Source of the DNA: Nocardioides nitrophenolicus
GTDB taxonomy: Bacteria > Actinomycetota > Actinomycetes > Propionibacteriales > Nocardioidaceae
NCBI RefSeq assembly: GCF_016907515.1
Contig: NZ_JAFBBY010000001.1
Span: forward strand, 5,332,001 to 5,396,000
Direction of reading: 5' to 3'
DNA length: 64,000 nt
The notes beneath the pieces are model-generated. The model was not told where the DNA came from. It did not search any database and saw only the letters and a program-made list of their open reading frames with translations. Within the stretch, counting starts at the first letter, position 1, and every line of letters starts with the position of its first letter. Shown here piece after piece: positions 52,468 through 60,252 of this stretch. A program made the position numbers and the translations under genes.

Positions 52468-52938
52468 ATGCGCCGCACCAGCTTCGCCGACATGAACTGC
52501 TCGATCGCCCAGAGCCTCGAGGCCGTAGGGGAGTGGTGGACGCTGCTGATCCTCAGGGACGCGATGATGGGCGTGACTCGCTTCGACCAGTTCCAGGCCC
52601 GGCTCGGCATCGCCCGCAACGTGCTGACCACCCGCCTCCAGTCCCTGGTCGACCACGGCATCCTCGCCGAGGTGCAGTACCAGGAGCGCCCGCCGCGCTT
52701 CGAGTACGTGCTCACCGCGAAGGGTGGCGAGCTGTGGACGGTGCTCACCATGCTGCGCCAGTGGGGCGACCGGTGGTCGGCGCCGGCCGGCGTACCGGTC
52801 GAGGCGGTGCACGACGCGTGCGGCCACGTCACCCGGGCCCGCCTGGTCTGCTCGGAGTGCGGTGAGCCGCTGCGCGGTGGCGAGCTCACGCTGCGGCACG
52901 GGCCGGGCGCGCCGGAGGGCGGGGTCCTGCCGGCCTGA
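52468..52938 (+). CDS. HxlR-family regulator with Cys-rich tail
   Basis: 156-aa MarR/HxlR-type regulator. MNCSIAQSLEAVGEWWTLLI (residues 9-28) is the hallmark of the family, with Cys11 a possible redox sensor. The winged helix is FDQFQARLGIARNVLTTRLQ and the dimer helix follows. The tail CGHVTRARLVCSECGEPLRG has three Cys that could bind zinc or respond to electrophiles. It is divergent from the MFS exporter, the classical arrangement of a repressor and its target. ATG 52468 is set by the -10 box. Confidence 0.9.
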   Translation: MRRTSFADMNCSIAQSLEAVGEWWTLLILRDAMMGVTRFDQFQARLGIARNVLTTRLQSLVDHGILAEVQYQERPPRFEYVLTAKGGELWTVLTMLRQWGDRWSAPAGVPVEAVHDACGHVTRARLVCSECGEPLRGGELTLRHGPGAPEGGVLPA

Positions 52939-52968
52939 GTCCCGTCGGAGCGGCGGGTCCCGTCGGGT

Positions 52969-53031
52969 CGTCGTACCCGGCATTCAGGTTGCCGATCCGT
53001 CGATTCCGCGACCCGGACGCCGGGTACGACG
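52969..53031. repeat. 13-bp inverted repeat after hxlR
   Basis: CGTCGTACCCGGC (52969-52981) and GCCGGGTACGACG (53019-53031) are perfect mirror arms with 37 nt between them. It may terminate hxlR or be part of a small RNA; no coding potential is seen at 52939-53139. Confidence 0.5.
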
Positions 53032-53148
53032 CGGGGGCCGGATCGGCGGACGAGCCGCCCCGCACCTCGGAAGACCAGAACCGATGAATCGCGAACCCGG
53101 GGAGGCCCGGGTGGGCCGCGCGCTACAGCGTCCGCGACCATGAGCGCC

Positions 53149-53391
53149 ATGGCTGACCGGCAGGGCGACTCCGACGATCCCCCGGAACCCGCGGGTTCGG
53201 CGGACCTCGCGTCGGATCCGACGGGAGAGACCCGGATCCGTGCCAAGATCCGCGGCCTCCTCGCACGCGCCCGCGAGCGGCAGCGAGGGTCGGACGTGGC
53301 GGGCGACGTGGGCGATCGCGACTGCGGCTGCCACCGGGCGTACCACGAGCTCGGGGTGCATGCGCCCGGCTGGGACGAGAGGAGGCCGTGA
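53149..53391 (+). CDS. Small hypothetical protein
   Basis: 80-aa hydrophilic protein (MADRQGDSDDPPEPAGSADL...), with an Arg-rich helix (IRAKIRGLLARARERQRG) and a C-terminal CGCHRAYHELGVHAPGWDER segment with two Cys and two His. I do not recognise it. ATG 53149 is preferred over ATG 53140 because the latter lacks a ribosome site, but either is possible. Codon use is reasonable for a gene, yet it lies at the edge of a decayed stretch, so its status is uncertain. Confidence 0.4.
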   Translation: MADRQGDSDDPPEPAGSADLASDPTGETRIRAKIRGLLARARERQRGSDVAGDVGDRDCGCHRAYHELGVHAPGWDERRP

Positions 53392-53647
53392 GGGCTGCCG
53401 TCCGGGAGCTGTCGGAATGGCGAGGGGCGGTGCGGGTATCGGACGTGACGAGTCGGTCGCTGCTCCTCGTGGTTGCCGGCAAGACCCTGGCCGGGCAGGG
53501 CCTTGCGGAGCTCGGTCCGGTTGGGGGCGACTGGCGATGTCGCGGCACCTCGCGCCACCCCCTACTCGATCGAGCGGCTCATCGACGCGGGGCCGATTGG
53601 AGGCTGGCCGCGCCGTCCGGGTCGGCACGTGTCGTGCCGTTACACGC

Positions 53648-53882
53648 ATGGGGCTCGCTCGGATCCGTGTGCCTTCCTGCGCCGCGGTCGTTGTCGTCCT
53701 GGTGATCGCTCTCACGGGATGCGGCGAGGACGAAGCGCGGGCGGGGGCCCGTCGCACGATGCCCCGAAGGCCATGGGCGCGGAGCTGATCGGAACACCGA
53801 GATCTGGGTGCGATGGCCCGTGGTCGTGCGCGTCCCCGAGAGCGGCGCCGAACCCAACGCCCCACTGGTCTGCCTGCGGTGA
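53648..53882 (+). pseudogene. Frameshifted small lipoprotein remnant
   Basis: Reading from ATG 53648 gives a clear lipoprotein signal (MGLARIRVPSCAAVVVVLVI then ALTGCGED, with lipobox LTGC). The frame then degenerates and stops at 53788. A different frame resumes a protein-like end (NTEIWVRWPVVVRVPESGAE then PNAPLVCLR) that stops at 53880-53882. One or more indels between about 53730 and 53793 would explain this. The original protein is not identifiable. Confidence 0.4.
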
Positions 53883-54529
53883 CCGGTGATCCGGGAGTGC
53901 GGTCGACAGGCCGACGAGTAGGGCGAACGGTCAGGCGTCTGGGGTGGTATCGACCGACGCCGGCTCAACTAGAGCCCTGTCACCCTGACCCCGGCACGCG
54001 ACTCCGGTTCGTGCCGGGTGAATGCGGCGCAGTGACGGCGTCGTCGCCACTTCTATGACTCGATCCCGCCGACTGGGACTCGATGCCGGCCGACTGTGAG
54101 TTGTCGGCGACCGCGTGCTCAGCTCTTCGGGCCGGCAAGGTGACATATCTCTTAGGGCAGCCTATCCTATAGGCAGCCTTCGGGCTGCGGCCAGGCCTTG
54201 TCCACCTGCTCGACTCCTGAGGATTGAGGTCGAGCGGGTTCGGTCGGGCCGCGCTGGGAACTGAATTAAGGAGCAGCCCCCCAGCAGGGGCGGCTAGGGC
54301 CCCACCCCGGCCGCCCCACCTCAAGCTTCATCCTTCTTGTCGGGCGGCGAGCGGCCGTCGAGGTTGACACCGGTGTGCATTGCGAGGACTGTCGAGGGAC
54401 AAGTCTTCGAGCTGCAGCAATCTTGTCGGTCGCGATCGACGTTCCGGTCGCCAGGGCCGGGGGCGTGCCTGAGCCGGGGTCGAACTCCCGACCGTCAGGA
54501 CCGGTGGGCCCATGTCCCTCGAACGAGCG
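53883..54529. other. Gene-free, compositionally unusual stretch
   Basis: No reading frame here looks like a protein. The part around 54140-54280 is clearly richer in A and T than the rest of the window (for example CATATCTCTTAGGG and GAATTAAGGAG) and contains two consecutive hairpins. It lies between two gene remnants and 1.4 kb from a tRNA cluster, so it may be what is left of transferred DNA. Confidence 0.45.
54160..54188. repeat. Twin hairpins with UUCG loop
   Basis: GCCTAT-CCT-ATAGGC (54160-54174) is followed by GCAGCC-TTCG-GGCTGC (54173-54188), sharing two bases. The second has the very stable C(UUCG)G tetraloop. It is typical of a terminator or a structured RNA in AT-richer DNA. Confidence 0.5.
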
Positions 54530-55101
54530 ATGCGCATCACGATCGTCGATGACCACGTGCTCTTCGCCGAAGCCGTGGCGCTCACCTTGGAGCACCACGG
54601 CTACTCAGTTCGGTGCGTCGATCTCGCAGGGCCCCGCGCAAGCTGGTGGCGCCATTGGCCGCCTCGGGGGCAGTGGTCGTCGTGCTCACCGCGAGCCTCA
54701 GCCGCCCCGAGTGGGGCGAGTGCCTGCATCGAGGAGCCCGAGCGGTGCTCTTGAAGTCGTCGTCGTTGAGCCAGATCGTCGGCGCCGTGCGGCGCACGCG
54801 CGATGGCCTTGCATTGATGCCGGCCGCGGACCGTGCTGAGCTGATCGAGGTCGCGGCCCGGCACCGGTCGGACAACCGTGACATCTTAGGCCGTCTCGAG
54901 CGGCTGACGCGTCGGGAGGCAGAGATTCTCGGGTCGTTGATGCGGGGGAACCCGGTTCGTGAGATCGCTCGGGCAAGGGTGGTCTCGGAGGCTACCGTTC
55001 GTAGCCAGGTGAAGATGATCCTTGCCAAGCTCGAGCTGACGTCGCAGCTGGCCGCGGTCGGCGCCGCGCACAAGGTCGGCTGGCGCTGTCCCCGGCCCTG
55101 A
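54530..55101 (+). pseudogene. NarL/FixJ-type response regulator pseudogene
   Basis: The start (MRITIVDDHVLFAEAVALTL, ATG 54530) is a normal receiver N-terminus with the acidic pair. After SVRCVDLA at about 54630 the frame breaks. A second frame continues with LVAPLAASGAVVVVLTASLS (receiver strand 4), the Lys motif region AVLLKSSSLSQI, and a complete LuxR-type HTH (LTRREAEILGSLMRGNPVRE, ATVRSQVKMILAKLEL) to the stop at 55101. About 35 residues including the phospho-acceptor Asp are missing, together with a frame change, so a deletion of non-triplet length is likely. A functional shortened protein from the second frame cannot be wholly excluded. Confidence 0.75.
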
Positions 55102-55596
55102 GCCGGTACGAGCGGCGCGGGCAGCAGGCTCTGCGGCCCCAGGTTCCTGCCGGTGACCGACCGCAGTCGGGGACGAGCCCACCCGTCCTTCCGTCTGCGG
55201 CCGCGCCGACGTCCTGCAGGAGGCGCATCGACTGAGTCGGCGATACTCACGACGCGGGCCGGTATCCGGGAACCGCTTCACCATACGAGCGGAAGGCGAG
55301 GGGGCGCGGCGATGGCCGCACGGACGGCGACGCTGGCCGGGGAGTTGGCGGCGCTCCGGGCGAAGGTCGACCAGACCAACGCCCACCTCGCAGTGATCGA
55401 AAGTACCGGCCGACGCCGAAGCCGCCGCCGCCCAGACGATGAGGTTGGTGTGATTCAACCGGCCATGTTCTGGCTCTGGTGGAACTCCAACGTGCACCAC
55501 GGTGGGCAGATGAGTGCCGGCGAGTGCTGAGTGATAGTCATCGGAACGCCAATCCGATCCGGGGCGTCCGATGCATCCGATGCACCGAGGAAAGCG

Positions 55597-55640
55597 AAAC
55601 CGCCCGTGACTCTGCGTTTTCGCAGGTCACGGGCGGGTTT
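55597..55640 (-). terminator. Terminator of the tRNA operon
   Basis: Read on the minus strand, a long hairpin (AACC/GGTT, GCCCGTGAC/GTCACGGGC, then CTGCG/CGCAG around a 4-nt loop, with a bulge) lies just after the last tRNA and is followed by T-rich GGTTTCGCTTT. Confidence 0.75.
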
Positions 55641-55648
55641 GATGCTGG

Positions 55649-55720
55649 TGGGCGATACTGGGTTTGAACCAGTGACCTCTTCCGTGTCAAGGAAGCGCGC
55701 TACCGCTGCGCCAATCGCCC
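55649..55720 (-). tRNA. tRNA-Val (GAC)
   Basis: 72 nt on the minus strand with acceptor GGGCGAT/ATCGCCC, D arm TTGGCGCAGCGGTAGCGC, anticodon stem CTTCC/GGAAG with loop TTGACAC (anticodon GAC), and T arm CTGGTTCAAACCCAG; the discriminator is A. CCA is not encoded. It is the last tRNA of a Gly-Cys-Val operon. Apart from the anticodon arm it is nearly identical to tRNA-Val(CAC) at 60108. Confidence 0.93.
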
Positions 55721-55737
55721 TTGTGGAGTTGTCTGTG

Positions 55738-55808
55738 AGGTGGGTACGGGATTTGAACCCGTGTACACGGATTTGCAGTCCGTTGCCTCGCCTCTCGGCC
55801 AACCCACC
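55738..55808 (-). tRNA. tRNA-Cys (GCA)
   Basis: 71 nt on the minus strand. Acceptor GGTGGGT/ACCCACC with discriminator U, which is an identity element of tRNA-Cys; anticodon stem CGGAC/... with loop CTGCAAA (GCA); T arm CGGGTTCAAATCCCG. It is the middle gene of the tRNA operon. Confidence 0.93.
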
Positions 55809-55858
55809 GCGGCGGCCCTACACACTGGCCTGGTCAGGCAGTGGGTCTGACCACTCCG

Positions 55859-55931
55859 AGCGGACGACGAGGCTCGAACTCGCGACCTCAACCTTGGCAA
55901 GGTTGCGCTCTACCAACTGAGCTACGTCCGC
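55859..55931 (-). tRNA. tRNA-Gly (GCC)
   Basis: 73 nt on the minus strand. Acceptor GCGGACG/CGTCCGC, D arm AGCTCAGTTGGTAGAGC, anticodon stem CAACC/GGTTG with loop TTGCCAA (GCC), and T arm GCGAGTTCGAGCCTCGT; the discriminator is U. It is the first gene of the Gly-Cys-Val operon, whose promoter must lie in 55932-56063. Confidence 0.93.
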
Positions 55932-56063
55932 ATCGCACTGCGTTGCTGGCCTTTCGGCCCGCCCTGCGGTGCGTTGAGAACAGTAGCCGATTGCGTGAAC
56001 GGCGCCAAAACCGGGGTCCACTTCCGGCATGTCGGCGCCTGCGTCGGGCGGGCGGGGGCCTTC

Positions 56064-56069
56064 TACGCT
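56064..56069 (+). promoter_or_regulatory. -10 box TACGCT, leaderless
   Basis: TACGCT ends 6 nt before ATG 56076 of the class IV aminotransferase gene. Confidence 0.5.
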
Positions 56070-56075
56070 GGCTCC

Positions 56076-56903
56076 ATGCGCGTGTGGATCAACGGCCGAG
56101 TCCTGTCCGACCCGAGGGAGCCGGTGGTGCCGGTGACCGATCACGGCCTGACGGTGGGGGATGCGGTGTTCGAGGCGGTCAAGGTCGTCGGGGGGCGGCC
56201 GTTCGCGCTGGGGCGGCACCTGGAGCGGCTGGAGCGGTCGGCGGCGGGGCTGGGGTTGGTGGGCCTCGCCATCGATGACGTACGCCGAGGCGTGGCCGCG
56301 GTGCTCGAGGGCGAGCCGTTGCCGCTGGGCCGGCTGCGGATCACGGTCACGGGCGGCAACGCGCCGCTGGGCAGTGGTCGGGGTGAGGACCCGTTGACGA
56401 CGATCGTGGTGGCGGCGCCGATGGAGCCGGCGCCGGAGACGACGGCGGTGATCACGGTGCCGTGGCCGCGCAACGAGCGGGGGGCGCTGGCGGGCCTGAA
56501 GACGACGTCGTACGCCGAGAACGTGGTCGCGCTCGCCGCGGCGCGCGAGAAGGGGGCGAGCGAGGCGGTGTTCGCGAACCTGGCAGGGCACCTGTGCGAG
56601 GGGACGGGGACGAACGTCTTCTACGTCGTCGACGGCGAGGTGCGCACGCCGACGCTGGCGAGCGGCTGCCTGGCGGGGGTGACCCGGGCGCTGGTGCTGG
56701 AGTGGTTCGGTGCGACGGAGGTCGACGAGCCGATCGAGGTGGCGGCGACGGCGGACGAGGTGTTCCTGGTCTCGACGACCCGCGACGTGCAGGGCGTGCA
56801 CCGCTGGGACGACCGCGAGCTGCCGGCACCCGGCCCGGTCACGCAGCGGGCGGCGCAGGTGTGGCGCGAGCGCGAGGCGGAGCTGCTCGGCCTGGACCGC
56901 TGA
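56076..56903 (+). CDS. pabC: Aminodeoxychorismate lyase / class IV aminotransferase
   Basis: 275-aa fold-type IV PLP enzyme. VWINGRVL and VPVTDHGLTVGDAVFEAVKV open the protein, Lys142 in ALAGLKTTSYAENV binds PLP, and NLAGHLCEGTGTNVFYVVDG with TPTLASGCLAGVTR are the substrate and phosphate motifs. The features fit 4-amino-4-deoxychorismate lyase (p-aminobenzoate and folate synthesis) better than branched-chain aminotransferase, but family IV members are hard to separate by eye. ATG 56076 is leaderless. It is convergent with the GAF regulator, with 3 bp between stops. Confidence 0.8.
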   Translation: MRVWINGRVLSDPREPVVPVTDHGLTVGDAVFEAVKVVGGRPFALGRHLERLERSAAGLGLVGLAIDDVRRGVAAVLEGEPLPLGRLRITVTGGNAPLGSGRGEDPLTTIVVAAPMEPAPETTAVITVPWPRNERGALAGLKTTSYAENVVALAAAREKGASEAVFANLAGHLCEGTGTNVFYVVDGEVRTPTLASGCLAGVTRALVLEWFGATEVDEPIEVAATADEVFLVSTTRDVQGVHRWDDRELPAPGPVTQRAAQVWREREAELLGLDR

Positions 56904-56906
56904 GGG

Positions 56907-58085
56907 TCATCGGGGCGGGGCGCCGACCACGCTCAGCGAGACGCCCTCGCCGAGCCGGTACGGATTGGTCGCCAGCAGGGCGCCGAGGACCCGCCGCATC
57001 CGCGAGATCTCGGCACGCACCGTGACCTGGCGCTCGCCGTCGCCGTACAGCACCTGGCTGAGCGTCCCGGCCGACACCCCGGCCGGACCGGCGGCGGCGA
57101 TGGCCGCGAGCAGCTCGGCGTGGCGGGGCGTGAGTGCGACCCGCCACGGCGACTCGCCGCCGCGCACCTCGAGGGTCGCGGGGGAGGCGTCGAGGTCGAG
57201 CACGGCCGAGAGCACGCGCCCGGACGAGGACGGCCGGATCAGCCACCCGCCGCGGAGCCGTTCGGGCAGGCACAGCCCGAGCCCGGGTACGGCGAGCGCC
57301 CGGTCGGGCTGCGGCGCCGCGACCCGGTCACGCACGGCGACGCCCTGGTGGGCGGCGACCCAGCCGTGGTCGTCGACGACGAGGAGGGGGCCGTTGGCGC
57401 CGGAGAGCAACGGCTCCGCCGTCCGGCGCAGCTGGTCGAGCCGCTCCTCGTGGTGCCGCCACAGCCGGGCCTCGGCGAGCCGGACGGACGCGGTCACCAG
57501 GGCCTCGATCGCCGGGTGCAGGGTGAGCGCGGGTCCGCTGACGTCGACGATGCCGAGCAGGGTGCCGTCGATCGGGTCGTGGATGGGGGAGGCGGTGCAG
57601 TACCAGGGCACCTGGGCGTTCTCGAAGTGCTCGGCCGAGAACAACTGCACCGGCGCGGCCTCCGCGAGCGCGGTCCCGATCGCGTTGGTGCCGACGGCCT
57701 GCTCGGTCCAGGTGGCGCCGTCGGTGAACCCGAGCCCGTCGGCCTGCCGCTTGACCCGCGGCGAGCCGCTGCGCCACAGCACGACGCCCTCGGCGTCGGC
57801 CACCACGACCAGGTAGTTGGACGCGTCGGCGGCGCTGAGCAGCAGCTCGCGGATCTCGTCGATGACCAGCGAGAGCCGCGACCTGCGCCGCCGCTCCTCG
57901 ACGTCCGAGGGCGGCAGCGGGTCGCGGCCGTTGCGCCCGTCGGGGTCGATCCCGAGGCTCAGCACCCGGGTCCACGAGCGCGCCACCACGGCCCGCGGCC
58001 GCTCGGGCGGCGCGGAGCCGGAGAGCACCGCGTCGTGGATCCGGACCAGGTCGCGGGCCCGCATCGCGAGGTCGTGCGTGGCCAT
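56907..58085 (-). CDS. GAF-domain transcriptional regulator (AcoR-like N-terminus)
   Basis: 392-aa regulator. The N-terminal SGSAPPERPRAVVARSWTRVLSLGIDPD and the GAF domain (YLVVVADAEGVVLWRSGSPR, then GTNAIGTALAEAAPVQLFSAEHF, split here) are like the sensor part of AcoR-type activators. The sigma-54 AAA+ domain is absent. The C-terminal 100 residues (LTPRHAELLAAIAAAGPAGV, RAEISRMRRVLGALL) form a winged-helix-like DNA-binding region of a type seen in actinobacteria. Minus-strand TACGGT (58092-58097) is 6 nt before ATG 58085. It is divergent from the flavin monooxygenase gene and is its likely regulator. Confidence 0.83.
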   Translation of the reverse strand: MATHDLAMRARDLVRIHDAVLSGSAPPERPRAVVARSWTRVLSLGIDPDGRNGRDPLPPSDVEERRRRSRLSLVIDEIRELLLSAADASNYLVVVADAEGVVLWRSGSPRVKRQADGLGFTDGATWTEQAVGTNAIGTALAEAAPVQLFSAEHFENAQVPWYCTASPIHDPIDGTLLGIVDVSGPALTLHPAIEALVTASVRLAEARLWRHHEERLDQLRRTAEPLLSGANGPLLVVDDHGWVAAHQGVAVRDRVAAPQPDRALAVPGLGLCLPERLRGGWLIRPSSSGRVLSAVLDLDASPATLEVRGGESPWRVALTPRHAELLAAIAAAGPAGVSAGTLSQVLYGDGERQVTVRAEISRMRRVLGALLATNPYRLGEGVSLSVVGAPPR

Positions 58086-58091
58086 GGGTCC

Positions 58092-58097
58092 ACCGTA
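58092..58097 (-). promoter_or_regulatory. -10 box TACGGT, leaderless
   Basis: The minus-strand hexamer TACGGT ends 6 nt before ATG 58085 of the GAF regulator. Confidence 0.5.
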
Positions 58098-58123
58098 GGC
58101 GCTGCCGTGTGATCGAGGCCACA

Positions 58124-58139
58124 TGCAACAACGTGCAAC
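58124..58139. promoter_or_regulatory. Direct repeats between GAF regulator and monooxygenase
   Basis: TGCAAC at 58124-58129 and 58134-58139, one helical turn apart, in the 93-bp divergent region. It is a candidate site for the GAF regulator. Confidence 0.4.
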
Positions 58140-58178
58140 GGTTCCCGGCCGTAGCGGTCGCGAGGTCGACTTCTCGGC

Positions 58179-60014
58179 ATGACCCAGCTCGACGACCGGC
58201 CCGTCGCCACGGCCGACACCGACCCCGAGATCGACCCCGCCACCGCCTGGTTCGCGGCCTTCGAGGACGCCCTCGTCGCCCGTGACATCGACCGGGCCGC
58301 CGGCCTGTTCGCCGCGACCAGCTTCTGGCGCGACCTGATCGCCTTCTCCTGGAACCTGACGACCGTCGAGAACCCCGACGGCGTCGCCGACCTGCTCACC
58401 GCGACCCTCGACCGGGTCGACCCACGCGGCTTCCGGCTCACCGAGCCGGCCGACACCGCCGACGGCGTCACGACCGCCTGGTTCGAGTTCGAGACGTCCG
58501 TCGGACGCGGTCGCGGCCTGGTGCGGGTGGTGGACGAGGACGGCCCGAAGGCGTGGACCTTCCTCACCACGCTGTACGAGCTCAAGGGCCACGAGGAGCC
58601 CAAGGGAGTACGCCGACCGATGGGCGCCGAGCACGGCGCCACCAAGGAGCGCGTGACCTGGCTGGAGAAGAGGCAGGCCGAGGACGCCGCGCTCGGCGTC
58701 GACACCCAGCCCTACGTCCTCGTCGTCGGCGGTGGCCAGGGCGGCATCGCGCTCGGCGCCCGGCTGCGCCAGCTCGGCGTACCGGCGCTCGTCATCGACA
58801 AGCACCCGCGTCCCGGAGACCAGTGGCGCAACCGCTACAAGTCGCTGTGCCTGCACGACCCGGTCTGGTACGACCACCTGCCGTACCTCAAGTTCCCGGA
58901 GAACTGGCCGGTCTTCGCGCCCAAGGACAAGGTCGGCGACTGGCTGGAGTTCTACACCCGGGTGATGGAGGTGCCGTACTGGTCGAACACCGTCGCCACC
59001 GCCGCGTCGTACGACGAGGGCGCGGGGGAGTGGACCGTCCACCTCGAGCGCGAGGGCAGGCCGCTCGTGCTCAAGCCCACGCACCTGGTGATGGCGACCG
59101 GGATGTCCGGCAAGCCCAACATCCCGTCGTTGCCGGGCGCGGACGTGTTCCAGGGCGAGCAGCACCACTCCTCGCAGCACCCCGGCCCGGACGCGTACGC
59201 CGGCAAGAAGGTCGTCGTGATCGGCAGCAACAACTCGGCGTTCGACATCTGCGGCGCGCTGTGGGAGACCGGCGCCGACGTGACCATGGTGCAGCGCTCC
59301 TCGACCCACATCGTCAAGAGCGACACCCTGATGGACATCGGCCTCGGCGACCTCTACTCCGAGCGGGCGCTCGAGGCCGGCGTGACGACGGAGAAGGCCG
59401 ACCTGATCTTCGCGTCGCTGCCGTACAAGATCATGCACGAGTTCCAGATCCCGCTCTACGACAAGATGCGCGAGCGCGACCAGGACTTCTACGACCGGAT
59501 GGCCGCCGCCGGCTTCGAGCTCGACTGGGGCGACGACGGGTCCGGGCTGTTCATGAAGTACCTGCGCCGTGGCTCGGGCTACTACATCGACGTCGGCGCC
59601 GCCGAGCTGGTGGCGAGTGGCGACGTCAAGCTCGCGCACGGTCAGGTCGACCACCTGACCGAGACGTCCGTCGTCCTGGTCGACGGCACCGAGCTGCCGG
59701 CCGACCTGGTCGTCTACGCCACCGGCTACGGCTCGATGAACGGCTGGGCCGCCGACCTGATCAGCCAGGAGGTCGCGGACAAGGTCGGCAAGGTCTGGGG
59801 CCTCGGCTCCGACACGACCAAGGACCCGGGCCCGTGGGAGGGCGAGCAGCGCAACATGTGGAAGCCGACGCAGCAGGAGAACCTCTGGTTCCACGGCGGC
59901 AACCTGCACCAGTCGCGGCACTACTCCCTCTACCTCGCGCTGCAGCTCAAGGCCCGCCACGTCGGCATCGACACCCCGGTGCACCGGCTCCAGGAGGTCC
60001 ACCACCTCGGCTGA
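58179..60014 (+). CDS. Flavin monooxygenase with N-terminal NTF2-like domain
   Basis: 611-aa FAD/NADPH enzyme. Residues about 20-135 are a SnoaL/NTF2-like cone (FAAFEDALVARDIDRAAGLF). A dinucleotide fold with GGGQGG at 184-189 (FAD) follows. The flavin-monooxygenase fingerprint region FQGEQHHSSQH begins at 324, the NADPH motif is GSNNSAFD at 349-356, and LVVYATGYGSMNGWAADLI is the ATG-containing end motif. It probably oxygenates a small organic substrate (C-, N- or S-oxidation or Baeyer-Villiger type); which one is not visible. It stands alone behind a divergent GAF regulator, so it is likely inducible. The fusion of NTF2-like and monooxygenase parts is the notable feature. Confidence 0.88.
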   Translation: MTQLDDRPVATADTDPEIDPATAWFAAFEDALVARDIDRAAGLFAATSFWRDLIAFSWNLTTVENPDGVADLLTATLDRVDPRGFRLTEPADTADGVTTAWFEFETSVGRGRGLVRVVDEDGPKAWTFLTTLYELKGHEEPKGVRRPMGAEHGATKERVTWLEKRQAEDAALGVDTQPYVLVVGGGQGGIALGARLRQLGVPALVIDKHPRPGDQWRNRYKSLCLHDPVWYDHLPYLKFPENWPVFAPKDKVGDWLEFYTRVMEVPYWSNTVATAASYDEGAGEWTVHLEREGRPLVLKPTHLVMATGMSGKPNIPSLPGADVFQGEQHHSSQHPGPDAYAGKKVVVIGSNNSAFDICGALWETGADVTMVQRSSTHIVKSDTLMDIGLGDLYSERALEAGVTTEKADLIFASLPYKIMHEFQIPLYDKMRERDQDFYDRMAAAGFELDWGDDGSGLFMKYLRRGSGYYIDVGAAELVASGDVKLAHGQVDHLTETSVVLVDGTELPADLVVYATGYGSMNGWAADLISQEVADKVGKVWGLGSDTTKDPGPWEGEQRNMWKPTQQENLWFHGGNLHQSRHYSLYLALQLKARHVGIDTPVHRLQEVHHLG

Positions 60015-60048
60015 GCGTCCGGGGCGTGTCTGGGGGCACCCCGATGTG

Positions 60049-60089
60049 AACCGCGGTCGCGAGATGCGTTAGAGTCTCCGACCGCGGTT
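60049..60089 (+). promoter_or_regulatory. tRNA-Val promoter flanked by 11-bp inverted repeat
   Basis: -35-like GTGAAC (60046-60051) and -10 TAGAGT (60070-60075), 18 nt apart. AACCGCGGTCG (60049-60059) and CGACCGCGGTT (60079-60089) mirror each other perfectly around the -10; each contains the self-palindrome ACCGCGGT, with centres 31 bp apart (about three turns). The mature tRNA begins at 60108. Confidence 0.55.
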
Positions 60090-60107
60090 CCTATCGGTTC
60101 CGTGTCC

Positions 60108-60179
60108 GGGCGATTGGCGCAGTGGTAGCGCGCTTCGTTCACACCGAAGAGGTCACTGGTTCGAACCCAGTATCGCCCA
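60108..60179 (+). tRNA. tRNA-Val (CAC)
   Basis: 72 nt. Acceptor GGGCGAT/ATCGCCC with discriminator A, D arm TTGGCGCAGTGGTAGCGC, anticodon stem CTTCG/CGAAG with loop TTCACAC (anticodon CAC), and T arm CTGGTTCGAACCCAG. CCA is not encoded. It is a single-gene transcription unit with its own promoter and a strong terminator. It shares its body with tRNA-Val(GAC) at 55649, so the two derive from a common duplication. Confidence 0.95.
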
Positions 60180-60192
60180 CCGGACGGAGATC

Positions 60193-60225
60193 GGCCCCTG
60201 ACCTGCGAAGCGCAGGTCAGGGGCC
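60193..60225 (+). terminator. Terminator of tRNA-Val (CAC)
   Basis: GGCCCCTGACCTGCG (60193-60207) and its perfect mirror (60211-60225) make a 15-bp stem with loop AAG, followed by GTTCTGCTT. Confidence 0.85.
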
Positions 60226-60252
60226 GTTCTGCTTCGGCCGCACCCGCGCCGG

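Noticed and set aside
55312..55530. Possible 72-aa ORF starting MAARTATLAGELAAL
   Set aside because: It has a short helical start but then a basic low-complexity stretch and ends in non-coding sequence; no homologue is recognised and it lies in the decayed region.
53391..55600. Integrative element inserted at the tRNA cluster
   Set aside because: No integrase, no phage or plasmid gene and no duplicated tRNA 3' end were found, so the region is described only as decayed.
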